49,508 nt of DNA from an uncultured Clostridium sp. (GCF_947039605.1 NZ_CAMQZG010000026.1:1-49508), one strand, 5' to 3'. Positions 25,093-33,524 are shown, counted from the first letter of the stretch. Numbers and translations: made by a program. The notes: generated by a model from the letters alone, not told the origin.

Positions 25093-26177
25093 TGAAATTT
25101 AATGAATTAAATAAAATACCTGTAAGAACAGGTAAAAAACAAAAAGTTAATGATATTACAATTGAGATGAATGATGTTCAAATTGAAAAATTTGAAACTT
25201 TAAATATAAAATCAAATGAAGTTAAAGGTCTTGAAATCAAGGCTTTAGATAAATCAGATGCAAAACTGTCTGTAGCACTGAGATATGGTGTTGGGGAACA
25301 GCTTATGAAAGAAGCTAATGAGAACTTCACAAATGGAGTTTTAGTTACACTTGCAGATAATACAGTTGTTGAAGAAAATATTATTTTAGAATTCAAAATG
25401 GATGAAAATAATAAAACACTTGTAGATAATATAGTTGTTGTTGCAGGAAAAAACTCAAAAGCAAATATAATTGTTAAGTATATCTCAGTGGATAGCCTTG
25501 AGGGATACCACAATGGAATTTGTAGAATATTTGCAGAGGAAAATGCAAATATTAGAGTTACAAAGGTGAATTTACTTGGTAAAAATGTTAGAACTTTTGA
25601 TTCAAATATGTCAGAAGTTAAAGATAATGCTAAGGTAGATTTTATCGCTATCGAACTTGGTGGAAAAAGTGCAATATCAAACTATGAAGGAATACTTCTT
25701 GGTGAAAAATCTAAGGGTGATTTATTATCAGTTTATATAGGAACTGATGATGAGAAAATAGACCTTAACTATGTTATGACTATTAAAGGTAAAAAGTCAG
25801 ATTGTAACATGGATATTAAAGGTGCACTAAGAGATAAAGCAGTTAAAAACTTTAAAGGAACTCTTGATTTTAAAAGAGGTGCTAAAGGAAGTAAAGGTGC
25901 AGAAGAAGAATTCTGTATGCTTTTATCTGATAAAGCTAGATCAAGGTCTGTACCACTTCTTCTTTGTGATGAAGATGATGTTTCAGGAGAGCACGCAGCG
26001 GCATCAGGAAGCATAGATGAAAATAAATTATTCTACCTTATGAGTAGAGGTATTTCTTATGATGATGCTAGACTTCTTATAATAAATGCAGCCTTTAACC
26101 CAATTGTAGATGAGATTAAAGATGAAGAAATTCAAAATGAAATTTTAGGATATATAAAGGAGCGTATAAATAGTTAG
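25092..26177 (+). CDS. sufD: SufD, Fe-S cluster scaffold partner
   Basis: 361 residues, homologous to SufB in its beta-helix and C-terminal segment (LFYLMSRGISYDDARLLIINAAFNPI). Conserved AKNFKGTLDFKRGAKGSKGAEEE and the His of GEHAAASGSID are present. It forms a heterodimer with SufB. Its ATG overlaps the sufB stop (TAATG), so the two are translationally coupled. After its stop 257 bp pass before sufS, an unusually long and structured gap for this operon. Confidence 0.9.
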   Translation: MKFNELNKIPVRTGKKQKVNDITIEMNDVQIEKFETLNIKSNEVKGLEIKALDKSDAKLSVALRYGVGEQLMKEANENFTNGVLVTLADNTVVEENIILEFKMDENNKTLVDNIVVVAGKNSKANIIVKYISVDSLEGYHNGICRIFAEENANIRVTKVNLLGKNVRTFDSNMSEVKDNAKVDFIAIELGGKSAISNYEGILLGEKSKGDLLSVYIGTDDEKIDLNYVMTIKGKKSDCNMDIKGALRDKAVKNFKGTLDFKRGAKGSKGAEEEFCMLLSDKARSRSVPLLLCDEDDVSGEHAAASGSIDENKLFYLMSRGISYDDARLLIINAAFNPIVDEIKDEEIQNEILGYIKERINS

Positions 26178-26201
26178 CAAATTTATAGATAAATAGGTGC
26201 A

Positions 26202-26420
26202 AAAGTATCTAAATATACTTTCAAATCAAGAAAGTGTGTAACAGAACTAGCCAAAAGAATAAAAAAATAAAGAAAGGGGTAAGCTACTTAAGTACCGATG
26301 GCTAGTCGGGATCTAAAGACTGTGGAGTTCTATATCAAATTGGAGTAGTGTATGCGAAACAAGGGACTAAGAAGCAGTAAAATTCTTGATATAGACACTT
26401 TTGTCTATATTTTAAGTAGC
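26202..26420 (+). ncRNA. Structured RNA element between sufD and sufS (candidate riboswitch/attenuator)
   Basis: Perfect pairings: ACTAGCCA 26246-26253 with TGGCTAGT 26299-26306; GCTACTTAA 26283-26291 with TTAAGTAGC 26412-26420; TCTATATCAA 26329-26338 with TTGATATAGA 26386-26395; and a terminator-like hairpin ATATAGACA 26389-26397 with TGTCTATAT 26402-26410 followed by TTT. The last two helices share bases 26389-26395 and exclude each other, as do two small hairpins at 26202-26235. Conserved blocks CTGTGG (26320), AGTAGTG (26344) and GGGACTA (26363) recur with the same 18-nt first spacing in the leader at 31690. I recognise no known riboswitch class. sufS, 15 nt downstream, lacks a strong ribosome binding site. 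Confidence 0.6.
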
Positions 26421-26434
26421 AGAGACTTGCATAA

Positions 26435-27661
26435 ATGAAAAATAGAGAATTTTATAAAGATTTCCCTACTTTAGCAGAGAAAGATGGCAAAAGAGTAATA
26501 TATTTAGACAGCGGAGCTACAACTCAAAAACCTTTATCAGTTATAGAGGCTATAGAAAAATATTATAAAGAAGAAAATGCTAACCCACATAGAGGAGCAT
26601 ATGCACTAAGTGTAATTGCCACTAATGTTTATGAGGGTGCTAGAGAAAAGGTTAGAGCCTTTATTGGAGCTGAAAAAGTAGAGGAAATAATCTTTACAAA
26701 AAACTCTACTGAAGCATTTAACCTTTTAGCTATGAGTTATGGAATGAACTTCATTAACGAAGGTGATGAGATTGTTATTTCAATAGCAGAACATCATTCA
26801 AACCTTATACCATGGCAAAATGTAGCAAGAGCTAAAAAAGCTATTTTAAAATACTTATATGTAGATGAAAATGGTGAACTTACAGATGAGGAAATTAATT
26901 CAAAGATTACAGATAAAACTAAACTTGTAAGTGTTACAGGAGTTTCAAATGTATTAGGAATTAAAAATCCTATTGAAAAGATAATAAAGATTGCTCATGA
27001 AAAAGGAGCAAAAGTTATAATAGATGGAGCACAAATGGTTCCACATAGAAAAGTAGATGTACAAAAACTTGATGCAGATTTCTTAGTCTTCTCAGGACAT
27101 AAAATGCTAGGACCTATGGGAATTGGTGTTTTATATGGTAAGAAAGAACTTCTTGATGCTATGCCTCCATATATGTTTGGTGGAGATATGGTTGAGTATG
27201 TTTATGAAGATAGTGCAACATTTGCACAGCTTCCTTATAAGTTTGAAGGTGGGACACAAAATGTTGGTGCAGCAGCAGGTCTTGGAGCTGCAATAGACTA
27301 CCTTGAAGAGATAGGAATGGAGAATGTTGAAGCTATGGAAAAAGAGCTTACAGCATACGCACTTGAAAGATTTAAGGATTTACCTTATATTAAGATATAT
27401 GGAACAGCTGATGCAGACAAGAAAGAAGGCGTAATTTCATTTGAAATGGAAGGGGTTCACCCACATGATGTATCAAGCATTCTTGATAGTCATGGAGTAG
27501 CAGTCAGAGCAGGAAATCACTGTGCACAACCTCTTATGAGATTCTATGATGTTAATTCAACAACAAGAGCTAGTTTATACTTCTACAATAGAAAAGAGGA
27601 TATAGATAAGCTTATAGAAGGATTAGAGAAAATATATAATATGTTTAAAAGGTGGATGTAA
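26435..27661 (+). CDS. sufS: SufS cysteine desulfurase
   Basis: 408 residues, fold-type I PLP enzyme. The PLP Lys is in SGHKMLGPMGIGVLYG (about 226) and the catalytic Cys in RAGNHCAQPLM (about 365), as in group II desulfurases (SufS). HSNLIPW and the PLP-contacting DGAQMVPH are also typical. It removes sulfur from cysteine and passes it to SufU. The start ATG has no clear AGGAGG (AGAGAC at best), unlike its neighbours, and is preceded at 15 nt by the structured RNA, so translation or read-through may be conditional. Confidence 0.95.
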   Translation: MKNREFYKDFPTLAEKDGKRVIYLDSGATTQKPLSVIEAIEKYYKEENANPHRGAYALSVIATNVYEGAREKVRAFIGAEKVEEIIFTKNSTEAFNLLAMSYGMNFINEGDEIVISIAEHHSNLIPWQNVARAKKAILKYLYVDENGELTDEEINSKITDKTKLVSVTGVSNVLGIKNPIEKIIKIAHEKGAKVIIDGAQMVPHRKVDVQKLDADFLVFSGHKMLGPMGIGVLYGKKELLDAMPPYMFGGDMVEYVYEDSATFAQLPYKFEGGTQNVGAAAGLGAAIDYLEEIGMENVEAMEKELTAYALERFKDLPYIKIYGTADADKKEGVISFEMEGVHPHDVSSILDSHGVAVRAGNHCAQPLMRFYDVNSTTRASLYFYNRKEDIDKLIEGLEKIYNMFKRWM

Positions 27662-27666
27662 TAAAG

Positions 27667-28098
27667 ATGAGTATGGATTTAAGTGAAGTTTACACAGAAA
27701 TTATCATGGAACACAACATGTCAAAAAGAAACAGACGAGAAATACTAGGATGTGATGCTTGCGAGAGAGGTCATAATCCAAGTTGCGGGGATGAAATAGA
27801 AATCCAAGTTAAATATGACGGAGATAAAATTTCAGATTTAGCTTTCAAAGGACATGGATGTGCTATATCACAGGCATCTACTTCAATGATGATTGATCTT
27901 GTAAAAGGAAAATCAAAAGAAGAAGCAAAAGAGCTTATAAATAAGTTTATTGGAATGATTAAAAGAGAAGTTAAAGATGAAGATGAACTAGAAGAACTTG
28001 AGGATGCTATGGTACTTCAGAATATTTCAAATATGCCAGCTAGAGTTAAATGTGCAGTACTTGCATGGCACACACTAGATGAGATAATGAAAAAATAA
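27667..28098 (+). CDS. sufU: SufU, zinc-dependent sulfur acceptor/scaffold
   Basis: About 143 residues. Ligand positions are GCDACERGHNPSCGDEI (the last Cys-Gly-Asp is the SufU/IscU motif), GHGCAISQAS and VKCAVLAWHTL, with the insertion typical of SufU rather than IscU. It binds zinc and receives sulfur from SufS. In-frame ATGs exist at 27652, 27667 and 27673; AGGTGG at 27649-27654 best suits 27667. The sufS frame ends at 27661, so the genes nearly overlap. Last gene of the suf operon. Confidence 0.9.
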   Translation: MSMDLSEVYTEIIMEHNMSKRNRREILGCDACERGHNPSCGDEIEIQVKYDGDKISDLAFKGHGCAISQASTSMMIDLVKGKSKEEAKELINKFIGMIKREVKDEDELEELEDAMVLQNISNMPARVKCAVLAWHTLDEIMKK

Positions 28099-28167
28099 TC
28101 TGTATAACTAAGATAAAGCAATCATACAAAATACAATAATAATTAATATGGTAAAAGATTATAATAA

Positions 28168-28207
28168 GACCCTTACAAATGTAGATGAATTTGTAAGGGT
28201 CTTTTTT
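28168..28207 (+). terminator. Rho-independent terminator of the suf operon
   Basis: GACCCTTACAAAT pairs perfectly with ATTTGTAAGGGTC (13 bp) and is followed by T6. Confidence 0.9.
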
Positions 28208-28217
28208 GTTTTAAATT

Positions 28218-28922
28218 TCAATAAATTACCTTATAAAAGAGGGATTAGAGAAATTTATAGCTGTGGAGGAGATTGATACTAGTACGCTTTTAAATGTAGA
28301 AAGAAAAGTTTTTGAAGCATTTAAAAATCCAAGATATATGAGTAAAGTTAATATTGATACTGAAATTAATGAGAAAGATTTAAGATATTATTATGATAGG
28401 GTAAATGATGATTTAGTATTTAGAGGATTTATTATAGATAAAGATAAGATAAAAGAAAGACGAGTGGCATATAAGGCAACATTAGAAAAAATTCTAATTG
28501 GAGCAATTATCGGAATTATATTCATAGTACCAGGTGGATCATTTCTAAGCATGATAGCACTAATGATTTTATCTCCAGTTTCATTAGGATTTATATTAAA
28601 AGATTCAATAACAGGAAATAGTAGACTTACTAAAAAGGGGAAAGCTTGTCTTGATGCATATATAAATAATTTTAAATCAGGATGCTACACATAGGTTACT
28701 TATGATAGAGGAAGCTATGAATTTATTATGGCCAACTTTTTGGTGAAAAAGAGTGGAGTAGTAGAAAGTATGTCAGAAAAGAACACAATTTATAGTGTAG
28801 GAAATTATGATTCGAGTTATATAGGAAATGGTTTTAACACATCTTTTGATGATGAGTGTGATTCTGATTTTGGTGGAGATTGTGAGTGTGGAGGATCAAA
28901 TTGTGATGGAGGGGGAGATTAA
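28218..28922 (+). pseudogene. Degenerate TIGR04222-like membrane protein gene
   Basis: An open frame begins right after the suf terminator without a start codon (INYLIKEGLEKFIAVEE...), continues through a helical domain and two membrane helices (about 28490-28610), then LTKKGKACLDAYINNFKS, and stops at 28694. Another frame continues DATHRLLMIEEAMNLLWP, and a third (28728-28922) ends in a Cys/Gly-rich tail CECGGSNCDGGGD. TIGR04222 proteins have this order, a C-terminal TRxGRALL-like helix followed by a Gly/Cys-rich tail. The 5' end is missing and at least two frameshifts are needed, so this is probably a remnant. GTG 28263 could open a shorter protein. Confidence 0.5.
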
Positions 28923-29021
28923 AAATAAAAGCAAACAAATGCTAAAATAGAAGTATGCATAGTGCTTTTTTTTATAGAAAAATTATTTAGAGATACATCA
29001 TTAGAAGAACTTAATTTAAAT

Positions 29022-29062
29022 AGAGATATTAGAATAAATTTATTCTAATATCTCTTATTTTT
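29022..29062 (+). terminator. Long palindromic terminator between convergent units
   Basis: AGAGATATTAGAATAAA and TTTATTCTAATATCTCT form a 17-bp inverted repeat without a spacer, followed on the plus strand by TATTTTTCTTT. It covers the stop codon of the minus-strand TspO-like gene. Confidence 0.7.
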
Positions 29063-29764
29063 CTTTAAAAATATACGTATTGAATTAAATATTAAAAATA
29101 ATATTAGAAGTAAACTTAACCCACTAGTTAGAATTAAAATAGGTAAAAGAGTAAATTTATTAACTCCTATTGCTATAATTGCCCACAGAGTAACTAAAAT
29201 AACCCCTAAATCATTTTTAATAATACTAAATATCATAACGGTAATGGAAAGTAATAATAATATTCCGATTACAATATTTATTTCTTGAGATTCTGTAAAA
29301 TTAAATTTATTAAATATTTTTAAAACTAATTGTATATCAAGAATTGTAGCAACTAAAAGCCAAGTCATTAAAAAGGAAAAGGGTAATCTGAAAATTTTAG
29401 AAACATTACTTTTATCTATAGTTAAATAACATAAGTAAGAGTTTATAAGTGCTATGATTATAAATAGTGGTGATACTTTTATTGGAACAAGAATAGTAAG
29501 CCCAGTAAAAATCATGCAAGGAATAAAAAATTTCAATATTTTTTTATACATAGTACATTCATCATTTTTACAAAGAAAACCTTTTAAAACAAAGATTCCA
29601 ATTAATATATAAATAATCCCCCAGATACTAAATGCATAATTTGCTGGACTAAAAATAACATTTATATCATTAGGATTAAATGTATTAGTATTGAATAAGA
29701 ATGATGATATTAAAAGAAAAATAAAGCCTAATAGACTTGCAATTGGTATTAAATATTTTCTCAT
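29045..29764 (-). CDS. TspO/MBR-related (tryptophan-rich sensory protein-like) membrane protein
   Basis: 239 residues with about seven predicted membrane helices. The segment NVIFSPANYAFSIWGIIYILIGIFVLK resembles the conserved PxxYxFSIWGxIY block of long TspO-related proteins, but Trp content elsewhere is low. TspO proteins bind porphyrins or sterols and influence oxidative stress responses; function here is unknown. GGGAGG precedes ATG. It is a single gene with its own promoter region toward 29800. Confidence 0.55.
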   Translation of the reverse strand: MRKYLIPIASLLGFIFLLISSFLFNTNTFNPNDINVIFSPANYAFSIWGIIYILIGIFVLKGFLCKNDECTMYKKILKFFIPCMIFTGLTILVPIKVSPLFIIIALINSYLCYLTIDKSNVSKIFRLPFSFLMTWLLVATILDIQLVLKIFNKFNFTESQEINIVIGILLLLSITVMIFSIIKNDLGVILVTLWAIIAIGVNKFTLLPILILTSGLSLLLILFLIFNSIRIFLKKNKRY

Positions 29765-29930
29765 ATAAATCCTCCCTTTTTATTAGTATATGAATTTTAC
29801 AAGTTTTAAATTACAAAAATTAATTATGCTAAATATATTTTGGATTTACATACTTGAAATTACTATGCATAATTTTCTCTTTTAATCACAATACTAATTA
29901 AAGAAACAATATGAAATGGAGGTGAGTGAT

Positions 29931-30409
29931 TTGAATATTTTTTTTTAGAAGATATAGAATCTGTTGAGTTGATAGCAAAATCTCATTGTGATAAACATGT
30001 TGTTAAAATGATTTTAGAAACAGCACAGATATTATCAACAGTAAGTCGAGTTTATGGAATTGAGCAAGGGTATAAATTAACACATAAAAATCATCCAATT
30101 GTAAAGTGGGTAGCTGAAAGTCTTGAAAATTGGATATGGGTAAAAAAGCTAGGAATTGCACTTTGTAATGAATATACTTATAGATATGAAAAAACACATA
30201 AGACACAGGCAGTTTTAAATAGTTTAGAAAATCCACCTATGCCAAATTTGGGGTTTACAAATCCTCCGCAATGTATGCCAGATAAATATTTACGTGAAAA
30301 GAATGAGTTTATTGAGGCATATAGAAATTATTATATTTTTGAAAAAGGAAATATTGCAAAATGGAAAAAAAGAGAAGCACCTAGCTGGTTTATAGATATT
30401 AATAGTTGA
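29931..30409 (+). CDS. Phage-type conserved protein, frameshifted at a T9 tract
   Basis: The conserved part (from 29969) reads SHCDKHVVKMILETAQILST, YKLTHKNHPIVKWVAES, ALCNEYTYRYEKTHKTQAVLN, QCMPDKY and EAYRNYYIFEK, a pattern I associate with an uncharacterised protein common in phage genomes. GGAGGTGAG lies 5 nt before TTG 29931, which should begin MNIFFLEDIESVELIAKSHCD. The run at 29938-29946 has nine T's, and ten are needed to stay in frame. Translation as given stops at once unless it starts at TTG 29969, which has no ribosome binding site. The cause is a deletion, a sequencing indel or slip-strand phase variation. Confidence 0.65.
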
Positions 30410-30443
30410 GGTTATAATAATAAATAATATGGTGGTGATTTAA

Positions 30444-31421
30444 ATGCGTAAAATTTGGGCAAAGCCTAAATTATTAGTTAGTAGCTGTTTAAATAATGAA
30501 AAATGCCGATATAATGGACAAGACTCACCTTGTAAATTATTAAAAGACTTAACTCCTTATATTGATATCATATCAATATGCCCAGAAGTTGGGATTGGTC
30601 TTCAAACACCTAGAGAAAGCATAAGAGTGGTCGGAGATTCTTATAGCTCTTCGCTTATAAATCCAAAAACTAAGGAAGATCTTACTCAAAAGATGGAAAA
30701 CTTTATAGAGTCAAAGATAAATAAACTTATTCAAGAAAATATTAATGGAGTATTGTTAAAGTCTAAATCTCCTTCTTGTGGTTTATATGATGTGAAGATT
30801 TATTCAAGTGAAGAAAAGGGATGTAATAGTATAAAAGGAAAGGGGTTATTTGCAAAAGCAATTTGTGAAAAATTTCCTTGTGCAGTTATAGAAGATGATG
30901 GAAGATTACTAAATTTTGATCTTCGAGATAATTTTTTAAATAAGATATTTATATTAGCAGATTTTGATCTTGTTAAAACCTCTGGTGAAATTGTAGAATT
31001 ATTAAAATTTCATACTAAAAATAAATTATTGTTTAAGACATATTCTCAAGATATAACTTTAAAACTTGGTACTTTAATTGCTAAACAAGATTCATATACT
31101 TTTGAAGATTTACTAGATAAATATAATGAGTTATTAAATCTTATGTTAAAGAAAAATCAAAAATTCAAAAGATGTATCTATATATTTGAAAAAGCTTATG
31201 GATATCTTTCAAAAAATTTAAATGAAAATGAAAAAATATTTTTTAAAGAGACTCTTGATGAGTATAAAGATGGAAAACAAGCAAAAAAGACTTTAGTAAT
31301 ACTTTTGAAAAGTTATGCAATAAGATTTAATGATGAATATTTATTAAACCAAACGTTACTTGAACCTTACCCTGAAGCATTATTAAATCTTGATGATTCT
31401 GGGAAAGGAATTGTGCGCTAA
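30444..31421 (+). CDS. YbgA-like protein (DUF523 + DUF1722)
   Basis: 325 residues in two domains. DUF523 (about 8-150): LLVSSCLNNEKCRYNG, ICPEVGIGLQTPRESIR and KSKSPSCG, with conserved Cys residues suggesting a metal or redox site. DUF1722 (about 200-318): LLKFHTKNKLLFKTYSQ, the conserved K-x-H-K-LL core. The same fusion is found in Escherichia coli YbgA, often beside a photolyase gene; none is here. GGTGGTGAT precedes ATG. Its function is not established. Confidence 0.85.
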   Translation: MRKIWAKPKLLVSSCLNNEKCRYNGQDSPCKLLKDLTPYIDIISICPEVGIGLQTPRESIRVVGDSYSSSLINPKTKEDLTQKMENFIESKINKLIQENINGVLLKSKSPSCGLYDVKIYSSEEKGCNSIKGKGLFAKAICEKFPCAVIEDDGRLLNFDLRDNFLNKIFILADFDLVKTSGEIVELLKFHTKNKLLFKTYSQDITLKLGTLIAKQDSYTFEDLLDKYNELLNLMLKKNQKFKRCIYIFEKAYGYLSKNLNENEKIFFKETLDEYKDGKQAKKTLVILLKSYAIRFNDEYLLNQTLLEPYPEALLNLDDSGKGIVR

Positions 31422-31532
31422 AAGCATTTATGGTAGTTGATAGTAATTATATACCACTTGATGAACGTGAAGAAGTAGAGAGTGAATATATAAAATAGTT
31501 CATTTGGTAGGTTAAAATTTAATAAAAAGAGT

Positions 31533-31573
31533 AATGCTTCTAGATAAATAATTTATTTAGAAGCATTTTTTTC
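31533..31573 (+). terminator. Rho-independent terminator
   Basis: AATGCTTCTA pairs with TAGAAGCATT, with additional ATAAAT/TTTAT pairing inside, followed by T7. It ends the YbgA-like transcript. Between it and the stop codon a 22-codon frame (31430-31498, MVVDSNYIPLDEREEVESEY...) lacks a ribosome binding site. Confidence 0.8.
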
Positions 31574-31675
31574 AGTAGATTATAAAATAATAAGAGTTAT
31601 TAGGAAGAGAATTACAAGAGTGCGTTTAAGTAAAGTTATAAAATGTTATAATATATATAATAAAACATTTTAGGT

Positions 31676-31770
31676 TTTCAAGCAGAGGTCTGTGGTTAAA
31701 ATACTTCAAAATAAGTAGTGCAGAAGTTACTGGACTAATACAGGGACTATGGATGAAGAATTTTAAAATA
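31676..31770 (+). ncRNA. Leader RNA element sharing motifs with the suf insert
   Basis: Downstream of TATAAT-like sequence near 31647-31663 lie CTGTGG (31690-31695), an 18-nt spacer, AGTAGTG (31714-31720), then GGGACTA (31743-31749). The spacer segment TTAAAATACTTC (31696-31707) pairs with GAAGAATTTTAA (31755-31766) at 11 of 12 positions. This is the same topology as in the element between sufD and sufS, with different helix bases, a covariation pattern. It sits in the 5' UTR of the small membrane protein at 31830. No obvious terminator lies between it and the gene, so if regulatory it may act on translation. Confidence 0.55.
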
Positions 31771-31829
31771 GATATAAGTTGAAAAGATACAAAAGATATA
31801 ATGTAGAAAACTAAGGAGGAAGTTTAAAC

Positions 31830-32135
31830 GTGTTAAAGAGATTAAAAGAATCATCAATACTAATAATTTCGGTAGTCTGTGTTTTAGCAGTGCTTTTTGT
31901 AACTATATACCCCGTTAGTCAGTTCACTAGAGGATTAGTTATAGGGAGCACAGCGTCTTTAGAAGGAATTATGATAGCTTTAACTGTAACAGATTATTTG
32001 AAAAATAAGATTATAACAAAGGATAGTTTAAAGAAAAGCACAGAGGATAAGGAAGAAAGTAATCTTACAAAAGAAGAGCTTATAGCAGAGAATACTAGGT
32101 TAAAGAGAGCGATAACAATTTTGATGGAAAAATAA
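31830..32135 (+). CDS. Small membrane protein with C-terminal coiled coil
   Basis: 101 residues. Two membrane helices (about 10-28 and 34-52) are followed by a charged linker and a coiled-coil segment (LTKEELIAENTRLKRAITILME). The shape recalls small LapA-like or DUF1049-like proteins, but I cannot assign a family. It starts with GTG and has AGGAGGA 11 nt upstream. The roughly 150-nt leader carries the RNA element at 31676-31770. Downstream, a 31-codon frame (about 32160-32256) without a clear start may be debris. Confidence 0.65.
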   Translation: MLKRLKESSILIISVVCVLAVLFVTIYPVSQFTRGLVIGSTASLEGIMIALTVTDYLKNKIITKDSLKKSTEDKEESNLTKEELIAENTRLKRAITILMEK

Positions 32136-32271
32136 AAAAATGATATTAAAAAATAGTTAAGAAAAGTCTTATAGAGAAGATGATATTTATAAGAGTAGCA
32201 CTATGGAAAATTTAGAAATAGACTTAAGTAAAGTTTTTAAGAATTTAGAGTTATAAATAAATTAAGTTTTA

Positions 32272-32301
32272 ATAAAAAAATATACTTCAAAGCACTGAAG
32301 T
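32272..32301 (-). terminator. Terminator for the minus-strand XRE gene
   Basis: On the minus strand ACTTCA pairs with TGAAGT across a 6-nt loop and is followed by ATATTTTTTT. Confidence 0.65.
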
Positions 32302-32305
32302 TATT

Positions 32306-32338
32306 GTCATGTTAGAAAGAATCTAACATGACTTTTTT
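32306..32338 (+). terminator. Terminator for the plus-strand small membrane protein
   Basis: GTCATGTTAGA pairs perfectly with TCTAACATGAC, followed by T6. It separates two convergent transcripts together with the hairpin at 32272-32301. Confidence 0.8.
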
Positions 32339-33392
32339 ATAGATTTTTAAGTTTTTTATCTAGTAAATTATAAAAATCTTCATTACCTTTTAGGAAGGCT
32401 AATTGACCAGTTTCATCATCTTTTAAATTTCGTATAATTACAGCAATTAAATTTTTATCAAACATTTCTTCATTATCTTTTTTCTTTATATGTTTATATA
32501 ATCTTGATTCAGATAACTTCCACTTTTTGCTCATAGAATCAATCATTTTATCTAAAGTTTTTAGAGTGTTTTTAACATCTTTTTTAGTAGAATAAATTTG
32601 GAATGAAGCTAGATGGGAGTTATATTCCCATAAATCATATAGCTTAGTATGTTCTTCTAGAATTTTAGCAAAATACTCTAAATCATCATCAAGTTTTTCT
32701 TTTATTGCAATTTCCATCATAAATAATAGTATTGAGTTTAACTCAGTTGTTGCTGCGAGTAATTTATGTTCAAAAACTTCAGATGCTTTATTAAATTCAC
32801 CTGATTGAAGATAAAGAGAGCCTTGTAGTTTTTTCTTATCACAAGTAACATCTTCTAAACTATCTATATACTCTTGAGCCTTTTCAAATTCTTTTCTTTC
32901 TAAAAATTTAGTAACAAGCATAGATATAGCAGAATTTTTAATACTTAAATTTTCAGAATTAGTTATTCTTATATATAACTTTTCTATTTCATCTTTATAA
33001 TATTTTTTGTTATTTGATCCATACATAGATAACCCGCCATCAAGCATTATAGCAGTTGTTAAAATTAGTTTATCACAAGTGGGATATTCATATATTTTAT
33101 CAAGACCTAATTTGAATGCTATATCGAAAGATTTAGTAGTCATTATATTTGCTAATTCATTTGAAAAATGTCCTATTTCTTGGTCAGATAAATTATCATT
33201 AAATGAAAGTAGTGTATTTAAATCAACTTTTAAAAGTCTTGCAAGTGCTGGAAGAATAGTAATATCAGGATATGAAACTCCCTTTTCCCATTTGTTAACT
33301 GCTGGTGTTGAAACACCAAGATAAGTAGCAATTTCTTCTTGAGTAAGTCCTTTAGCAGTTCTTTTTTCTTTAATAATTTCATTAATTTTCAT
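32337..33392 (-). CDS. XRE-family regulator with helical repeat C-terminus
   Basis: 351 residues. HTH_3/XRE domain at residues 3-60: IIKEKRTAKGLTQEEIATYLGVSTPAVNKWEKG. The remainder (about 75-350) is all-helical and contains TPR-like segments (SLYLQSGEFNKASEVFEHKL), as in Rgg/PlcR-like or conjugation-control regulators that bind a peptide or protein ligand. No target is evident next to it. AAGGGG precedes ATG on the minus strand. Confidence 0.85.
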   Translation of the reverse strand: MKINEIIKEKRTAKGLTQEEIATYLGVSTPAVNKWEKGVSYPDITILPALARLLKVDLNTLLSFNDNLSDQEIGHFSNELANIMTTKSFDIAFKLGLDKIYEYPTCDKLILTTAIMLDGGLSMYGSNNKKYYKDEIEKLYIRITNSENLSIKNSAISMLVTKFLERKEFEKAQEYIDSLEDVTCDKKKLQGSLYLQSGEFNKASEVFEHKLLAATTELNSILLFMMEIAIKEKLDDDLEYFAKILEEHTKLYDLWEYNSHLASFQIYSTKKDVKNTLKTLDKMIDSMSKKWKLSESRLYKHIKKKDNEEMFDKNLIAVIIRNLKDDETGQLAFLKGNEDFYNLLDKKLKNL

Positions 33393-33524
33393 TTTTAGTC
33401 CCCTTATTTAATTAATAATAAAAATTTTTGATATTTATAGTTTACCAAGTAATGTAAAAAGTAACAATTGATATGTAGTTAAGTTATAATTAAAAAAAAT
33501 AACTATTGGTTAACATTTATATTA

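Noticed and set aside
26202-26435. T-box leader, group I intron or c-di-GMP class II aptamer between sufD and sufS
   Set aside because: No T-box sequence (UGGNACCGCG-like), no matching group I P7 pairing, and the class II core sequence is absent.
31430-31498. 22-codon ORF MVVDSNYIPLDEREEVES...
   Set aside because: No ribosome binding site, no recognisable family; treated as chance or debris.
32203-32256. 17-codon ORF (MENLEIDLSKVFKNLEL)
   Set aside because: No Shine-Dalgarno sequence and too short to support; noted only as possible debris after the small membrane protein.
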